A stretch of DNA of 45,148 nucleotides, taken from assembly GCF_003719305.1 (NCBI RefSeq), contig NZ_RARC01000043.1, positions 1 to 45,148 of the forward strand, given 5' to 3'. This DNA comes from Mycolicibacterium stellerae (GTDB lineage Bacteria > Actinomycetota > Actinomycetes > Mycobacteriales > Mycobacteriaceae). The stretch's first letter is position 1, and every line of letters begins with the position of its first letter. Below, one piece after another: positions 22,378-31,076 of the stretch. Under the pieces are notes generated by a model. It had not been told where the DNA came from and did no database searches. It was given only the letters and a program-made list of their open reading frames with translations. A program made the translations under genes and the position numbers.

Positions 22378-24630
22378 GTGGGTAGGCACAGCATTCCCGA
22401 CCCCGAGGAGTCCTCCGACGGCACCCCCGCTGGCGCAGCCGATGCGACCGAGTCGTTCGAGCAGCCGCTGGTTCCGCCCTACGACGAGCCGTATGACCAA
22501 CCGGGCTATCCGACGGCCCCTGCGGAGCCCGACTACCCGCGCTATGGCCAGCGCGACTACCCGGATTCTGCAGAGTCGGGCTACCGGCAGCGCTATGACG
22601 ACACCGGGTACCAGGAACCGGGTCACGGCGAGCCGGAGTACGGAAAGTCCGAGTTCGAGACCGAGTACGAGTCGGACTACGACGACGAGTACGAGTCCGA
22701 GTATCCCGAGTCCGATTACCCCGAGGCCGAGTATTCCGACCTGCCGGACTACCTGCGGACCGGTTATCGAGATCCCGAGCCCGCCGAACCCCAGTTCCGT
22801 CGGCCGGCCGCCGAATCGCCGTCGTACGCCGCACGTTCACCTGCACCGAAACCTCCACCCCGCGCGCAGCACTCAGGCGACTGGGAAGGCGGCGAATGGA
22901 CCGGCAGCCACCGTGCGATCCAACCTGGTCGCCGCGGCGTCAGCTGGGGTGTCATCGGCGCGCTGGTCGCGGTCGTCGTGGTGGTGGCGGCCGTCATCCT
23001 GTGGCGCTTCTTCGGAGATGCGCTTTCCAACAGGTCCAGCATCGCCTCCGCGAGGTGCGTCGACGGTCAGAAGGCCGTCGCCGTCGTCGCCGACCCGGCC
23101 ATCTCGAGCGAGATAGCCACGCTGGCAAAGAAATTCAACGAAACCGCCAACCCCGTCGGCGACAGCTGCGTTGCATTGGACGTCAAACCTGCCGAATCCG
23201 ACCAGGTGATCAACGGCTTCGTCGGCACCTGGCCGGCGGAGCTGGGCGAACGTCCGGCCCTGTGGATTCCCGGTAGTTCGATCTCGCAGGCCCGCCTCGA
23301 GGCGGTGGCCGGCGAGGAAACCGTCGACGACAGTCGCTCGCTGGTCAGCTCGCCGGTGCTGCTGGCGATCCAACCCCCGCTCAAAGGTGCTCTCGCGCAG
23401 CAGAATTGGGGCACGCTTCCCGGTCTTCAGAGCAACCCCAACTCTTTGAACGGCATGAACCTGCCAGGCTGGGGATCCTTGCGCCTCGCCCTGCCACTCA
23501 ACGGCGACAGCGACGCGTCCTATCTCGCGGCAGAGGCCGTCGCGGCAGCTTCGGCGCCCGCCGGATCGCCACCGAGTGCGGGCACCGGTGCGGTGAACAC
23601 CCTGATGTCGGGCGCACCCAAGCTCGCCGACAACAAGGCGACGACCGCGATGGACGCACTGCTCAACGCGAGCGACCCGGCTGCCGCCCCTGTGCACGCC
23701 GTCGTCACCACCGAGCAGCAGCTCTATCAGCGCGGTACGTCTCTGTCCGACGCGAAGAACGTGGTGGCCTCGTGGCTTCCGCCCGGTCCGACCGCGATCG
23801 CCGACTATCCGACGGTTCTGCTCAAGGGCACGTGGCTGTCCCAGGAACAGGTCACCGCAGCCAGCGAGTTCTCCCGCTTCCTGCGCAAGCCCGAACAACT
23901 CTCCGAGCTCGCCAAGCTCGGATTTCGCACCGACGGCGGCCAGCCGCCGAAGAGTGACATCACGAACTTCGCGCCGGTGTCGGCTCCCCTGTCGGTCGGC
24001 GACAGCTCTATGCGGGCCACCCTGGCCAACGCGCTGACCGCGCCGGCGGGCAACGCGGCCGTGACGATCATGCTCGACCAGTCGATGAGCGCACAGGAGG
24101 GTGGCAAGAGCCGGCTGGCCAATGTGGTGGCCGCCCTCGACGCGCAAGTGCAGACGATGCCCCAAACGGCGGCGGTCGGGCTGTGGACGTTCGACGGTGT
24201 CGAGGGGCGGTCAGAGGTGGCGACGGGTCCGCTGTCCGACCCCGTGGACGGCAAGCCGCGCGCAGCGGCCCTGGCCGCGGCACTTGACGGGCAGACCGCC
24301 TCTGCAGGCGGTGCGGTGTCCTTCACCACTCTGCGAATGATCTACGACGACGCGTTGGCGAAGTTCCGTCCTGGACAGAGCAATTCGATCCTCGTGATCA
24401 CCGCCGGTCCGCACACCGACCAGAGCCTCGACGCCAGCGGGCTGCAGGACTATGTGCGCCGCACCTTCGACCCCGCAAAGCCGATCGCGATCAACGTGAT
24501 CGACTTCGGCGGCGATCCCGACCGCGCGGCGTGGGAGGGTGTCGCCCAGATCAGCGGCGGCACCTACCAGAACCTGTCGACGTCGGCGTCCCCCGATCTC
24601 ACGTCGGCGGTCGCCACCTTTCTCGGTTAG
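22378..24630 (+). CDS. Membrane-anchored substrate-binding-like and VWA-domain protein (Rv1836c-like)
   Basis: A 750-residue protein in three parts. Residues 1-185 are a disordered, acidic cytoplasmic tail rich in Tyr, Glu, Asp, Ser and Pro with repeated EYES/SDYP-type units (about 87-120). A single transmembrane helix spans 190-209 (GVIGALVAVVVVVAAVILWR). The extracellular part has a periplasmic-binding-protein-like region (about 220-540) and a von Willebrand A domain whose metal site DQSMS (D567, S569, S571) has the MIDAS form DxSxS. GTG 22378 (MGRHSIPDPEE) is the start. It follows glcB as Rv1836c follows Rv1837c. Function is unknown; the architecture suggests binding to an envelope partner with metal-dependent adhesion. 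Confidence 0.85.
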   Translation: MGRHSIPDPEESSDGTPAGAADATESFEQPLVPPYDEPYDQPGYPTAPAEPDYPRYGQRDYPDSAESGYRQRYDDTGYQEPGHGEPEYGKSEFETEYESDYDDEYESEYPESDYPEAEYSDLPDYLRTGYRDPEPAEPQFRRPAAESPSYAARSPAPKPPPRAQHSGDWEGGEWTGSHRAIQPGRRGVSWGVIGALVAVVVVVAAVILWRFFGDALSNRSSIASARCVDGQKAVAVVADPAISSEIATLAKKFNETANPVGDSCVALDVKPAESDQVINGFVGTWPAELGERPALWIPGSSISQARLEAVAGEETVDDSRSLVSSPVLLAIQPPLKGALAQQNWGTLPGLQSNPNSLNGMNLPGWGSLRLALPLNGDSDASYLAAEAVAAASAPAGSPPSAGTGAVNTLMSGAPKLADNKATTAMDALLNASDPAAAPVHAVVTTEQQLYQRGTSLSDAKNVVASWLPPGPTAIADYPTVLLKGTWLSQEQVTAASEFSRFLRKPEQLSELAKLGFRTDGGQPPKSDITNFAPVSAPLSVGDSSMRATLANALTAPAGNAAVTIMLDQSMSAQEGGKSRLANVVAALDAQVQTMPQTAAVGLWTFDGVEGRSEVATGPLSDPVDGKPRAAALAAALDGQTASAGGAVSFTTLRMIYDDALAKFRPGQSNSILVITAGPHTDQSLDASGLQDYVRRTFDPAKPIAINVIDFGGDPDRAAWEGVAQISGGTYQNLSTSASPDLTSAVATFLG

Positions 24631-24638
24631 CGGACGCC

Positions 24639-24654
24639 GGGCTGTCGTCAGCCC
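24639..24654. terminator. Bidirectional hairpin between convergent genes
   Basis: GGGCTG (24639-24644), loop TCGT, CAGCCC (24649-24654): a 6-bp perfect stem between the VWA gene stop and the stop of the small secreted protein gene, whose stop codon lies inside it. It may end both transcripts. Confidence 0.45.
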
Positions 24655-25073
24655 CCGCTCGGCGCGGCTGGCGCGGCGCCGGCACCTAGCAGACTGCCGA
24701 GCTGGCCGAGCACGTCGATGGGATTCGGCTTCGGCGGCGGCGCGGCGTCGGTCTTCTGCCAGTCCTGGCACTCGCTGCTCGTGAAGGCCGTATCGCCCGC
24801 CTCGATCTGAACGGTCTGCGGCTTCTTGGTCATGGCATTGGCGACGATGCCGTCGCCGTTGACCCGTTTCCAGTAGCACGCACCGTCGCCGACGGGGCCG
24901 GCGGACTGGTACACACCGGGCGTGATGTCGGTTCCCACCGCATAGGTGCCGTCACCGAAGCTCGTCTTCGGTCCCGGCGGCGGAGGCGGCGGTGCCGGAT
25001 CTGCGTGCGCGACACCGGCCGGCGCGCAACAACCCGCCACGATCAGCGCCGCGGCGATAACGATTCGTGACAC
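24648..25073 (-). CDS. Small secreted protein with proline-rich linkers
   Basis: A 141-residue protein. GTG 25073 opens a signal peptide (SRIVIAAALIVAGCCAPAGVAHA) with a likely cut after AHA; the cysteines in GCC do not make a standard lipobox. After an eight-proline linker comes a compact domain (DGTYAVGTDITPGVYQSAGP, then CYWKRV and SSECQDW) with two cysteines likely to form a disulfide; this fold recurs in actinobacterial secreted proteins of unknown function. The C-terminus is Pro/Ala/Gly-rich. It lies downstream of the SDR gene on the same strand with a 37-nt gap. Confidence 0.8.
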   Translation of the reverse strand: MSRIVIAAALIVAGCCAPAGVAHADPAPPPPPPGPKTSFGDGTYAVGTDITPGVYQSAGPVGDGACYWKRVNGDGIVANAMTKKPQTVQIEAGDTAFTSSECQDWQKTDAAPPPKPNPIDVLGQLGSLLGAGAAPAAPSGG

Positions 25074-25110
25074 CCGTCAAGCATACGTCGGTGCATCGGG
25101 CCGACTGCTG

Positions 25111-25917
25111 TCAGTCCGAGTCGTAACTGCGAACGAAAGCACGCTGCTTTTTGCTTCTCAGCAGCAGGTTGTCCATGTGAACGCCGAGCGGACGGATGGC
25201 GTTGAGGAAGTTCCAGCGGGCCGGGATGATCACCCGAACCTTGCCGCGTTCGGTGGCGCGCAGCAACCCGGCTGCGGCCTTTTCAGGGCTGATGATCAGC
25301 TTCCACTTGGCCTTGGTCGCGGGATTGGGCGTCAGGTGCACCATGGCCGTGTCGATCGGTCCGAAGTAGCCGATTGTCACGCCGACGCCGTATTGGGCGA
25401 GTTCCATCCGCAGGCCGCGGCCGAGCATCTCGACGGCGGTCTTGCTGGTCGAATATGCGACGCCGCCGACGGCGGGCAGCAGAATGCCGTAGTCGGTATT
25501 GGCAGGCCACCCCATCGACGACACAACGACGATGTGGCCTCTGGTCGCGATCAGCGGTTCGATTGCCGGCTGGACCGTGTTGAGCGTGCCGGTCAAGTTC
25601 ACGTCGATCACGCGTTGGGCTTCACCGGGCTTCAACACGCGCAGCGTCGCAGGTGGGTGGGTGATTCCGGCGATTGCGAAGACGAGGTCGAGCTTGCCGA
25701 ACTCGGCGACAGTCCTGTCCACGGCGGCCGCCATCGCCTCACGGTCAGCGACGTCGGCGCCAATGGCGAGATCGGCGCCGCTGCGCTGTGCCGCCTCCTC
25801 GTCGATGTCGACGGCACACACCTTTGCGCCCTTGTCGCGGAGCAGCTTCACCATCGCCGCGCCGATTCCGTTTCCTCCCCCGGTGACCAGGGCGACAGCA
25901 CCCGCTACATCACGCAT
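25111..25917 (-). CDS. Short-chain dehydrogenase/reductase
   Basis: A 268-residue classical SDR. The cofactor motif TGGGNGIG and VDIDEEA (Asp after the second strand, favouring NAD) are near the N-terminus; FAIAGITH fits the NAG position; the catalytic Ser is in VVSSMGW and the YxxxK motif is YSTSK. The substrate is unknown. ATG 25917 (MRDVAGAVALVTGG) is preferred; ATG 25929 and a GTG-type start further up would add residues overlapping the promoter region of the divergent hydrolase. No ribosome site decides the choice. Confidence 0.87.
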   Translation of the reverse strand: MRDVAGAVALVTGGGNGIGAAMVKLLRDKGAKVCAVDIDEEAAQRSGADLAIGADVADREAMAAAVDRTVAEFGKLDLVFAIAGITHPPATLRVLKPGEAQRVIDVNLTGTLNTVQPAIEPLIATRGHIVVVSSMGWPANTDYGILLPAVGGVAYSTSKTAVEMLGRGLRMELAQYGVGVTIGYFGPIDTAMVHLTPNPATKAKWKLIISPEKAAAGLLRATERGKVRVIIPARWNFLNAIRPLGVHMDNLLLRSKKQRAFVRSYDSD

Positions 25918-26000
25918 ACGGTGGACCATACCGGGTGCGGCGGACCTACACCGCTGAACCGCACTCACCTATGCTGCAGCAAACATACCAACGGAGGATC

Positions 26001-27878
26001 ATGGCGAACAGCGGCTCGGATGCTGCCTGGTACGGCGCGCAACCGCCGCGGCAGGCGTACCGCGGCATGCGTTACACCTCTTGCTATTTGACAATGCGCG
26101 ATGGTGTGCGCATTGCGATAACCCTCTGTCTGGCCAAGAACCTTCCGAACGACGCGCGCGTGCCGGCAATCGTCTGCCAGACGCGATACTTCCGGGCGAT
26201 GGAGTTGCGCCAGCCGCTTCGGGCAGTGACGGGAGGTCAGGCACTACACCACATACAGTCCACCGCTCGCTGCCGAAAGCGCTTTGTCGCAAGCGGTTAC
26301 GCGTGGGTGGACGTCGACGTGCGCGGAACGGGTGCGTCATATGGATCCCGGGTCTCCGAATGGTCTCCAGACGAAATTCGCGATGGCGCAGAAATCGTCG
26401 ACTGGATCGTGCGCCAGCCGTGGTCTGACGGAAAAGTCGGCGCGTTGGGGAGCTCGTACGGAGGAGCGGCTGCCGAATTCCTTTTGCTGAACCGGCATCC
26501 GGCCGTACGCGCCATCGCGCCGCGGTTCGCGCTGTTCGATGCCTACCCCGACATCGCGTTTCCAGGAGGGATCCATGCAGAGTGGTTCACAAGAACGTGG
26601 GGTCGCTATAACGACGCGCTTGACCGCAACGCGCCATACGAAGTTGCCGGCCGGTGGCTCAAGCTTCTGGTGACCGGCGTACAGCCCGTCGATGGCGATC
26701 ACGACCGGTCTCTGCGCGCGGGTGCGGTTGCGGCCCACCGTGACAACTACGACGTCCATCAACAGGCGATGACGTTGACCTTCCGCGACGATGTGGCTCC
26801 CTCGGACCCGTACCACAACCAGGTCGGCGCTCGCCTCGAGCCGGTAGGTACGCCGATAGACGACTCGGGCAGCCTGGGACTCGTCAGCCCGCACAACTAT
26901 TGGCACGATATCCAATCATCTGGCGCAGCCATCTACAGCTACGCCGGCTGGTTCGACGGTGCCTATGGGCATTCGGCGATAAAGCGGTTCCTGACGATCG
27001 CCACACCGGGCAGCCGGTTGATCCTTGGGCCGTGGAACCACGGCGGTAAATGGCACATCGAACCGTTCCGAGATCCGTCAAAGACTCGCTTCGACCACGA
27101 AGGCGAACTGCTGCGCTTCTTCGATTGCCATCTGAGGCAACGTGATACAGGTATCGATTCGGAGCCGCTGGTGCACTACTTCACCATGGTCGAGGGTCGC
27201 TGGAAAACCGCGGACAGTTGGCCGCCGCCCGCCACGACGTCGACCTACCACCTCGCTGCAGGCGGCGAGTTGAGCGTTGAGCCGCCCATTTCCGATAGCG
27301 ATGTTGACGAATACGTCGTGGATCACACGACAGGGTGTGGCGAGCATTCGCGCTGGCGCACCCAGGCGGCGGTTGGTGAAGCCGTCGTCTACCCCGAGCG
27401 GAGCAGCGAGGACGAGAAACTGTTGACCTACACGTCGGCGGCGCTCGACCATCCCCTCGAGGTCACCGGGCATCCGATCGTGACGCTGTTCGTGAGTTCG
27501 ACCGCCGACGACGGAACGTTCTTCGTATATCTCGAGGATGTGGACGAGGACGGCCGCGTCGCTTATGTCACCGAAGGACAGTTGCGTGCCATCCATCGCC
27601 GGCTCAGTGACACCACTCCCCCGTATCGCCAGCCGGTCCCATACCGCACCTTCAAGCGCAGTCACGCACAGGCGCTCGTGCCGGGCGAGGTCGCGGAGTT
27701 GACGTTCGACCTGCTGCCGACGTCCTATCTGTTCGACAGCGGCCACCGCATCCGTGTCGCCATCGCGGGAGCCGACGCCAGCCACTTCGCCATCATTCCT
27801 GGCGGACCGCCTACCATTCACGTACACCGCGGCCGCGTGCACGATTCGCGCATCGATCTGCCCGTCGTCGGGCGTTAG
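26001..27878 (+). CDS. CocE/NonD-family alpha/beta hydrolase (Rv1835c-like)
   Basis: A 625-residue serine hydrolase of the X-Pro dipeptidyl-peptidase/cocaine esterase family. The nucleophile elbow GSSYGG puts the catalytic serine at residue 152; the catalytic His is H347 in LGPWNHGG; the C-terminal jelly-roll domain is recognisable (VTLFVSSTADDGTFFVYLEDVDEDG ... RIRVAIAGADASHFAI). It would cleave esters or amides; the natural substrate is unknown. ATG 26001 follows GGAGG (25993-25997) closely (3 nt); upstream in-frame codons are rejected. Rv1835c has the same position next to the Rv1836c homologue and about the same length. No signal peptide is visible. Confidence 0.88.
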   Translation: MANSGSDAAWYGAQPPRQAYRGMRYTSCYLTMRDGVRIAITLCLAKNLPNDARVPAIVCQTRYFRAMELRQPLRAVTGGQALHHIQSTARCRKRFVASGYAWVDVDVRGTGASYGSRVSEWSPDEIRDGAEIVDWIVRQPWSDGKVGALGSSYGGAAAEFLLLNRHPAVRAIAPRFALFDAYPDIAFPGGIHAEWFTRTWGRYNDALDRNAPYEVAGRWLKLLVTGVQPVDGDHDRSLRAGAVAAHRDNYDVHQQAMTLTFRDDVAPSDPYHNQVGARLEPVGTPIDDSGSLGLVSPHNYWHDIQSSGAAIYSYAGWFDGAYGHSAIKRFLTIATPGSRLILGPWNHGGKWHIEPFRDPSKTRFDHEGELLRFFDCHLRQRDTGIDSEPLVHYFTMVEGRWKTADSWPPPATTSTYHLAAGGELSVEPPISDSDVDEYVVDHTTGCGEHSRWRTQAAVGEAVVYPERSSEDEKLLTYTSAALDHPLEVTGHPIVTLFVSSTADDGTFFVYLEDVDEDGRVAYVTEGQLRAIHRRLSDTTPPYRQPVPYRTFKRSHAQALVPGEVAELTFDLLPTSYLFDSGHRIRVAIAGADASHFAIIPGGPPTIHVHRGRVHDSRIDLPVVGR

Positions 27879-27896
27879 CCTCGACTTTGTTGCCTG

Positions 27897-28403
27897 TCAG
27901 CCGTTTTCGGCGACCCACCCATTCGTGAAGTCCTGGAGTTTGGTGATCTCGTCGACCGTCTGCCCGCACATGAAGCTTTCGATCTTGCCGCCGACCAACG
28001 GGATCTTGACCTTGATCGTGGCGTTGTAGCTCAACCGCGAACCGGCTCCGGCGGGCGACAGCAACGCCTGCCCGATCGCCGAGACCGGCGCTCCGGATAC
28101 GGTCACGCCGATGTCGCCGCGCACGTGCCCACCATCAACCCAGCGCCAAGTCTCATTGCGCAGCATTTCGAGATCACCGTTGTGAAGTTGAGTCACGATT
28201 TTTGGTAGTCGATCGCGCACCAGGCCGAGTCTGAGGGCAACCGCCACGGCGCCGGAATCATCGACACTCAAGTCGTCCAATGTGGCGGTGCCGCCGCCGA
28301 ACTCGGCGAGCCGCGCATTCCAATAGGCCTGGCTGCCGAACGCCGCCAGGACCTGCTCGACACTGGCCGGGGATTCGACCGTCAGGTCGAGCGAACGGGA
28401 CAT
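27897..28403 (-). CDS. DUF2505-like polyketide-cyclase-fold protein
   Basis: A 168-residue protein of the START/SRPBCC-like DUF2505 family: starts MSRSLDLTVESPASVEQVLAAF, ends GKIESFMCGQTVDEITKLQDFTNGW. Such proteins form a hydrophobic cavity that could bind lipids, but function is unknown. ATG 28403 was chosen; longer in-frame starts would run into the divergent SRPBCC gene. Divergent from that gene, with which it shares a palindrome-containing intergenic region. Confidence 0.8.
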   Translation of the reverse strand: MSRSLDLTVESPASVEQVLAAFGSQAYWNARLAEFGGGTATLDDLSVDDSGAVAVALRLGLVRDRLPKIVTQLHNGDLEMLRNETWRWVDGGHVRGDIGVTVSGAPVSAIGQALLSPAGAGSRLSYNATIKVKIPLVGGKIESFMCGQTVDEITKLQDFTNGWVAENG

Positions 28404-28429
28404 AGTGGGCAGGCTACCGTCTGCCGGCG

Positions 28430-28455
28430 CGCGATGATGTTCTGTCATCATTGCG
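28430..28455. promoter_or_regulatory. Strong 10-bp dyad between divergent DUF2505 and SRPBCC genes
   Basis: CGCGATGATG (28430-28439) and CATCATTGCG (28446-28455) are inverted copies with one mismatch around a 6-nt centre. The dyad sits 2 nt before the ATG of the SRPBCC gene and 26 nt from the start of DUF2505. Its size is typical of TetR- or MarR-type operators. No regulator gene is in the neighbourhood. As RNA it would make a hairpin at the start of the SRPBCC message. Confidence 0.5.
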
Positions 28456-28457
28456 GT

Positions 28458-28892
28458 ATGGCGACGCGGCGACGGTCCTTTCAAGGGTCATCCATCAGCA
28501 GTGCAGATCCATCGGCGGTCTGGTGGGCGTGGACCAGCCCGTCTGAGTGGCCTGGCGGCGTCATCCAAAAGGCCAGCATCGACGGGGAGTTCGTGGTCGG
28601 TGCGAATATCACCGCGAAGGCCAAAGGAGGCCCGACCACGACACACACGGTGACGAGCGTCGATCCCCCGCGGGGTTGGGTGGGTGTCTCGAAATTCCCG
28701 GGGGTGACGATGACTTACGAACACGAAATCGAAGTCGTCGACGGCGGGACGAAGTTGACTGAGCGCGCGGTGATGAGCGGGCCGCTGGCCGGCGTCGCCG
28801 CGCTGTTGATCGGAAAAAGTCTGGCGAAGGGTTTCAACGATTCGACGGCGCGCATTGCAGAGGTGGCCGAAGCCGGGCCGAAGGCGGGATAG
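28458..28892 (+). CDS. SRPBCC-family protein
   Basis: A 144-residue protein of the SRPBCC/polyketide-cyclase (Bet v1-like) fold. Features are the N-terminal ISSADPSAVWWAWTSPSEWP, the central strand-rich part (THTVTSVDPPRGWVGVSK) and the C-terminal helix (LLIGKSLAKGFNDSTARIAEVAE). Such proteins bind small hydrophobic ligands. ATG 28458 was chosen; an earlier ATG at 28434 would place coding sequence in the dyad and has no ribosome site. Paired divergently with another protein of the same fold, which is suggestive of common regulation. Confidence 0.78.
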   Translation: MATRRRSFQGSSISSADPSAVWWAWTSPSEWPGGVIQKASIDGEFVVGANITAKAKGGPTTTHTVTSVDPPRGWVGVSKFPGVTMTYEHEIEVVDGGTKLTERAVMSGPLAGVAALLIGKSLAKGFNDSTARIAEVAEAGPKAG

Positions 28893-28896
28893 CCGC

Positions 28897-29256
28897 TCAG
28901 GCCGTCAGCAACGAGATGTGGCCGTAGAGGACGAATGCGGAGGCCACAAAACACGCGATGGCCAGCAACATCTCTTTGGGGGGGTCGTCGACGCGGCGGT
29001 GCGCCAACACGGCACCGACCAGCAGTAGCAGCAGGCCGATCGTGGCCGCGATGCCGATCGGCCGCCACCACAGCCCGGCGATCAGCCCGACGACCGAGGC
29101 CCATTGACACCAGCCGATGAACCGAGTCAGCCCCACCGAGATGCGCAGGTGCACTTGGTTTTCCCGGGCGTCCCCGACGAAGAAGACGTTGAGGAATCCG
29201 GCGACCGCCATGAATATTGCGAGCCCGATCGAGACGACGATGACGGCGATCTGCAT
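28897..29256 (-). CDS. Small four-helix membrane protein, DoxX-like
   Basis: A 119-residue integral membrane protein with about four transmembrane segments (residues 3-26, 50-63, 68-86, 97-116) and a conserved loop (FLNVFFVGDARENQVHLRIS). This shape is that of DoxX-like families. ATG 29256 follows GAGAGGAAG with about 5 nt. Function unknown. It ends 4 nt from the convergent SRPBCC gene. Confidence 0.75.
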   Translation of the reverse strand: MQIAVIVVSIGLAIFMAVAGFLNVFFVGDARENQVHLRISVGLTRFIGWCQWASVVGLIAGLWWRPIGIAATIGLLLLLVGAVLAHRRVDDPPKEMLLAIACFVASAFVLYGHISLLTA

Positions 29257-29375
29257 ATGGCTTCCTCTCTCAACAAGCTTGTCGCGCAGCTGGTATGTCC
29301 TGCCCGCACAATGTCGCGCCCGCCAGGTCCACCCTAGTTTGGTGGGGCCTGACGGGCGCCAACGTGAGCGGTGTT

Positions 29376-31076
29376 TTACCCGGTAGACGTGTCGGGGTCG
29401 GTGCCTGGTTCAGTACCCGTCCCTGGATCAGGATCGGGATCGGTACTCGTGGTAACCGGGTCCGGCGTGGTCGTCGGCGCCGTGGTGGTAGCGGGCTTCG
29501 GAATCAGGCGACCCAACGTGGCGTCGTAAACCTGTTTCACCGCCCCCGCGATCTTCTGCAGGCCCGCGCCAGGAGTCGCCGTACCCGTCGAGCCGGAGGA
29601 CGGCGAGGCCGCCGTGTTGCCCAACGAATCCGGGTCGATGAGCAACTGGTCGGCGGTCGGGGTCGGTGGGACCTCTTCCACCGTGGGCGGGAGTTCCTCC
29701 ACTGGAGGCGCAGGAGGTGCCTGCCACTTCGTCACCTGCGGAACCCATTGCTGTGGGACGAATGTCGGCCACTGGGACTGCGGCTTGACCGGCGGCTTGG
29801 GCGGCTCCGGTGCCTCCGCCGGTGCTGGATCAACCTGCTTGGCGGCCATCAGGGAGTTGCCGACACCCGGGTCCGACGCGAGCTGAAGCGTGTTGGCGTC
29901 GGCCAGATCCTCTACATTTTCCTCGGTCTGATCCCAGACGTCGTCGAGCGCGAGCAGGTCTTTGAAGATCTTGCCCGGTTTGGGGAACAATCCGATGTGC
30001 ACGGGCTCGGACGGATAGGTCCCACCGTCGGGAACGCGGTCATAGCCGGCTTCGATCATCCACCGCAAGATGGGATCAATGGCCAATATGACGTCGTCTG
30101 GCACGCCAAGAGCCTTGAGCGGCTGCGTGATTGGCAGATCGCCCGGCTGGTTTATGATGACAATGTCGGTCACGTTGCCATTTTTGGTGACGATGTAGTG
30201 CTCGTCGTCAGCCTCTGCGAGGACAACATCTGCCTCGTCAACATCACCGTCGTTATCAAGATCCACATCGACGTCTTGGTAGTAGCCGTTGTGCACGTAG
30301 AAGAAGCCCATGGCCGCGTTGAGGTCGGCGACCGGGTTCAACAGCATGTACCTCGGGACGTCCCCGGCGCCGTCGTACTGCTTGGTGATCAGGATGACGT
30401 TGGGAGCGTTCGGATCGTCGCTCGGGGTGACCGGGTTCGTCGACGCGCCGAAACTCAACCCGAGGAACGGGACGTAGACGCCCGCGGGAAGCCGTGCCCA
30501 CAGGCCGCCGTCGTTGCGTGCCCCGTTGCCCAGCATGACGAACGTGACGTCGCTCAGGTCGAGATCGTTGGTCGGATCGGCGTCGGAGTTGAGTTCTTCA
30601 GCCGCCTTGATGACATCCGACGAGGCATTGGCGCCCTGCGAATAGCCGACGACATAAATCCCGTCGCCCGGCGTGTAGGTGGGATCGGCCTGCGCTTCCC
30701 TGATGGCGGCGATTGTCATATTGGTCGCTTCGAGCTTGGACTCGTTGTAGCCGGCGCCGCCGGTCAGGATGCCGAAGTCCCGGGAGTAATCGATGTACTT
30801 GTTGTTGGCACATGGGCCAGTGGAACCGGCACCGCACTGGTCGTAAGCGCCGCCGAGCGCGTTCCTCATCCGGTCAGGCGCCTGCGAATCATCCGTCGGC
30901 AGGATGTCCTTCGTGCCGTCGATGAAGATGCTCGTGGCCGCCAGCGGGCTGATGCCGGGAACGTGGCTGTCGGTGAGATAGGCGAAGCCGAAAAGGCCCA
31001 CCACCTCCAACGCCAATGCGGCCGTCACAACTGGCGTCGTCCTTTTGTTCCAGGATATTTTCGACTGCTCAGACAT
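29376..31076 (-). CDS. PE-PPE-domain protein, Chp-like acyltransferase/hydrolase, with EF-hand-like loop
   Basis: A 566-residue protein. ATG 31076 follows GGAGG by 7 nt. A hydrophobic segment (about 13-35) is an uncleaved anchor or signal peptide. Residues 45-400 are the PE-PPE serine-hydrolase domain (alpha/beta fold) with the nucleophile elbow GYSQG (S146). Chp1 and Chp2 of M. tuberculosis, which have the same build, transfer acyl groups to sulfolipid and polyacyltrehalose outside the membrane. Residues 272-283 form a perfect EF-hand-like loop (DLDNDGDVDEAD), unusual in this domain. Residues from about 435 on are Pro/Thr-rich, likely a wall-spanning tail. No PE or PPE N-terminal domain is present. 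Its place beside a Pps/PapA5/Drr operon suggests lipid acyl transfer; the exact substrate is inferred. Confidence 0.82.
   Translation of the reverse strand: MSEQSKISWNKRTTPVVTAALALEVVGLFGFAYLTDSHVPGISPLAATSIFIDGTKDILPTDDSQAPDRMRNALGGAYDQCGAGSTGPCANNKYIDYSRDFGILTGGAGYNESKLEATNMTIAAIREAQADPTYTPGDGIYVVGYSQGANASSDVIKAAEELNSDADPTNDLDLSDVTFVMLGNGARNDGGLWARLPAGVYVPFLGLSFGASTNPVTPSDDPNAPNVILITKQYDGAGDVPRYMLLNPVADLNAAMGFFYVHNGYYQDVDVDLDNDGDVDEADVVLAEADDEHYIVTKNGNVTDIVIINQPGDLPITQPLKALGVPDDVILAIDPILRWMIEAGYDRVPDGGTYPSEPVHIGLFPKPGKIFKDLLALDDVWDQTEENVEDLADANTLQLASDPGVGNSLMAAKQVDPAPAEAPEPPKPPVKPQSQWPTFVPQQWVPQVTKWQAPPAPPVEELPPTVEEVPPTPTADQLLIDPDSLGNTAASPSSGSTGTATPGAGLQKIAGAVKQVYDATLGRLIPKPATTTAPTTTPDPVTTSTDPDPDPGTGTEPGTDPDTSTG

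Noticed and set aside
20616..22424. 602-codon minus-strand frame opposite glcB
   Set aside because: Antisense shadow of malate synthase with no recognisable motif.
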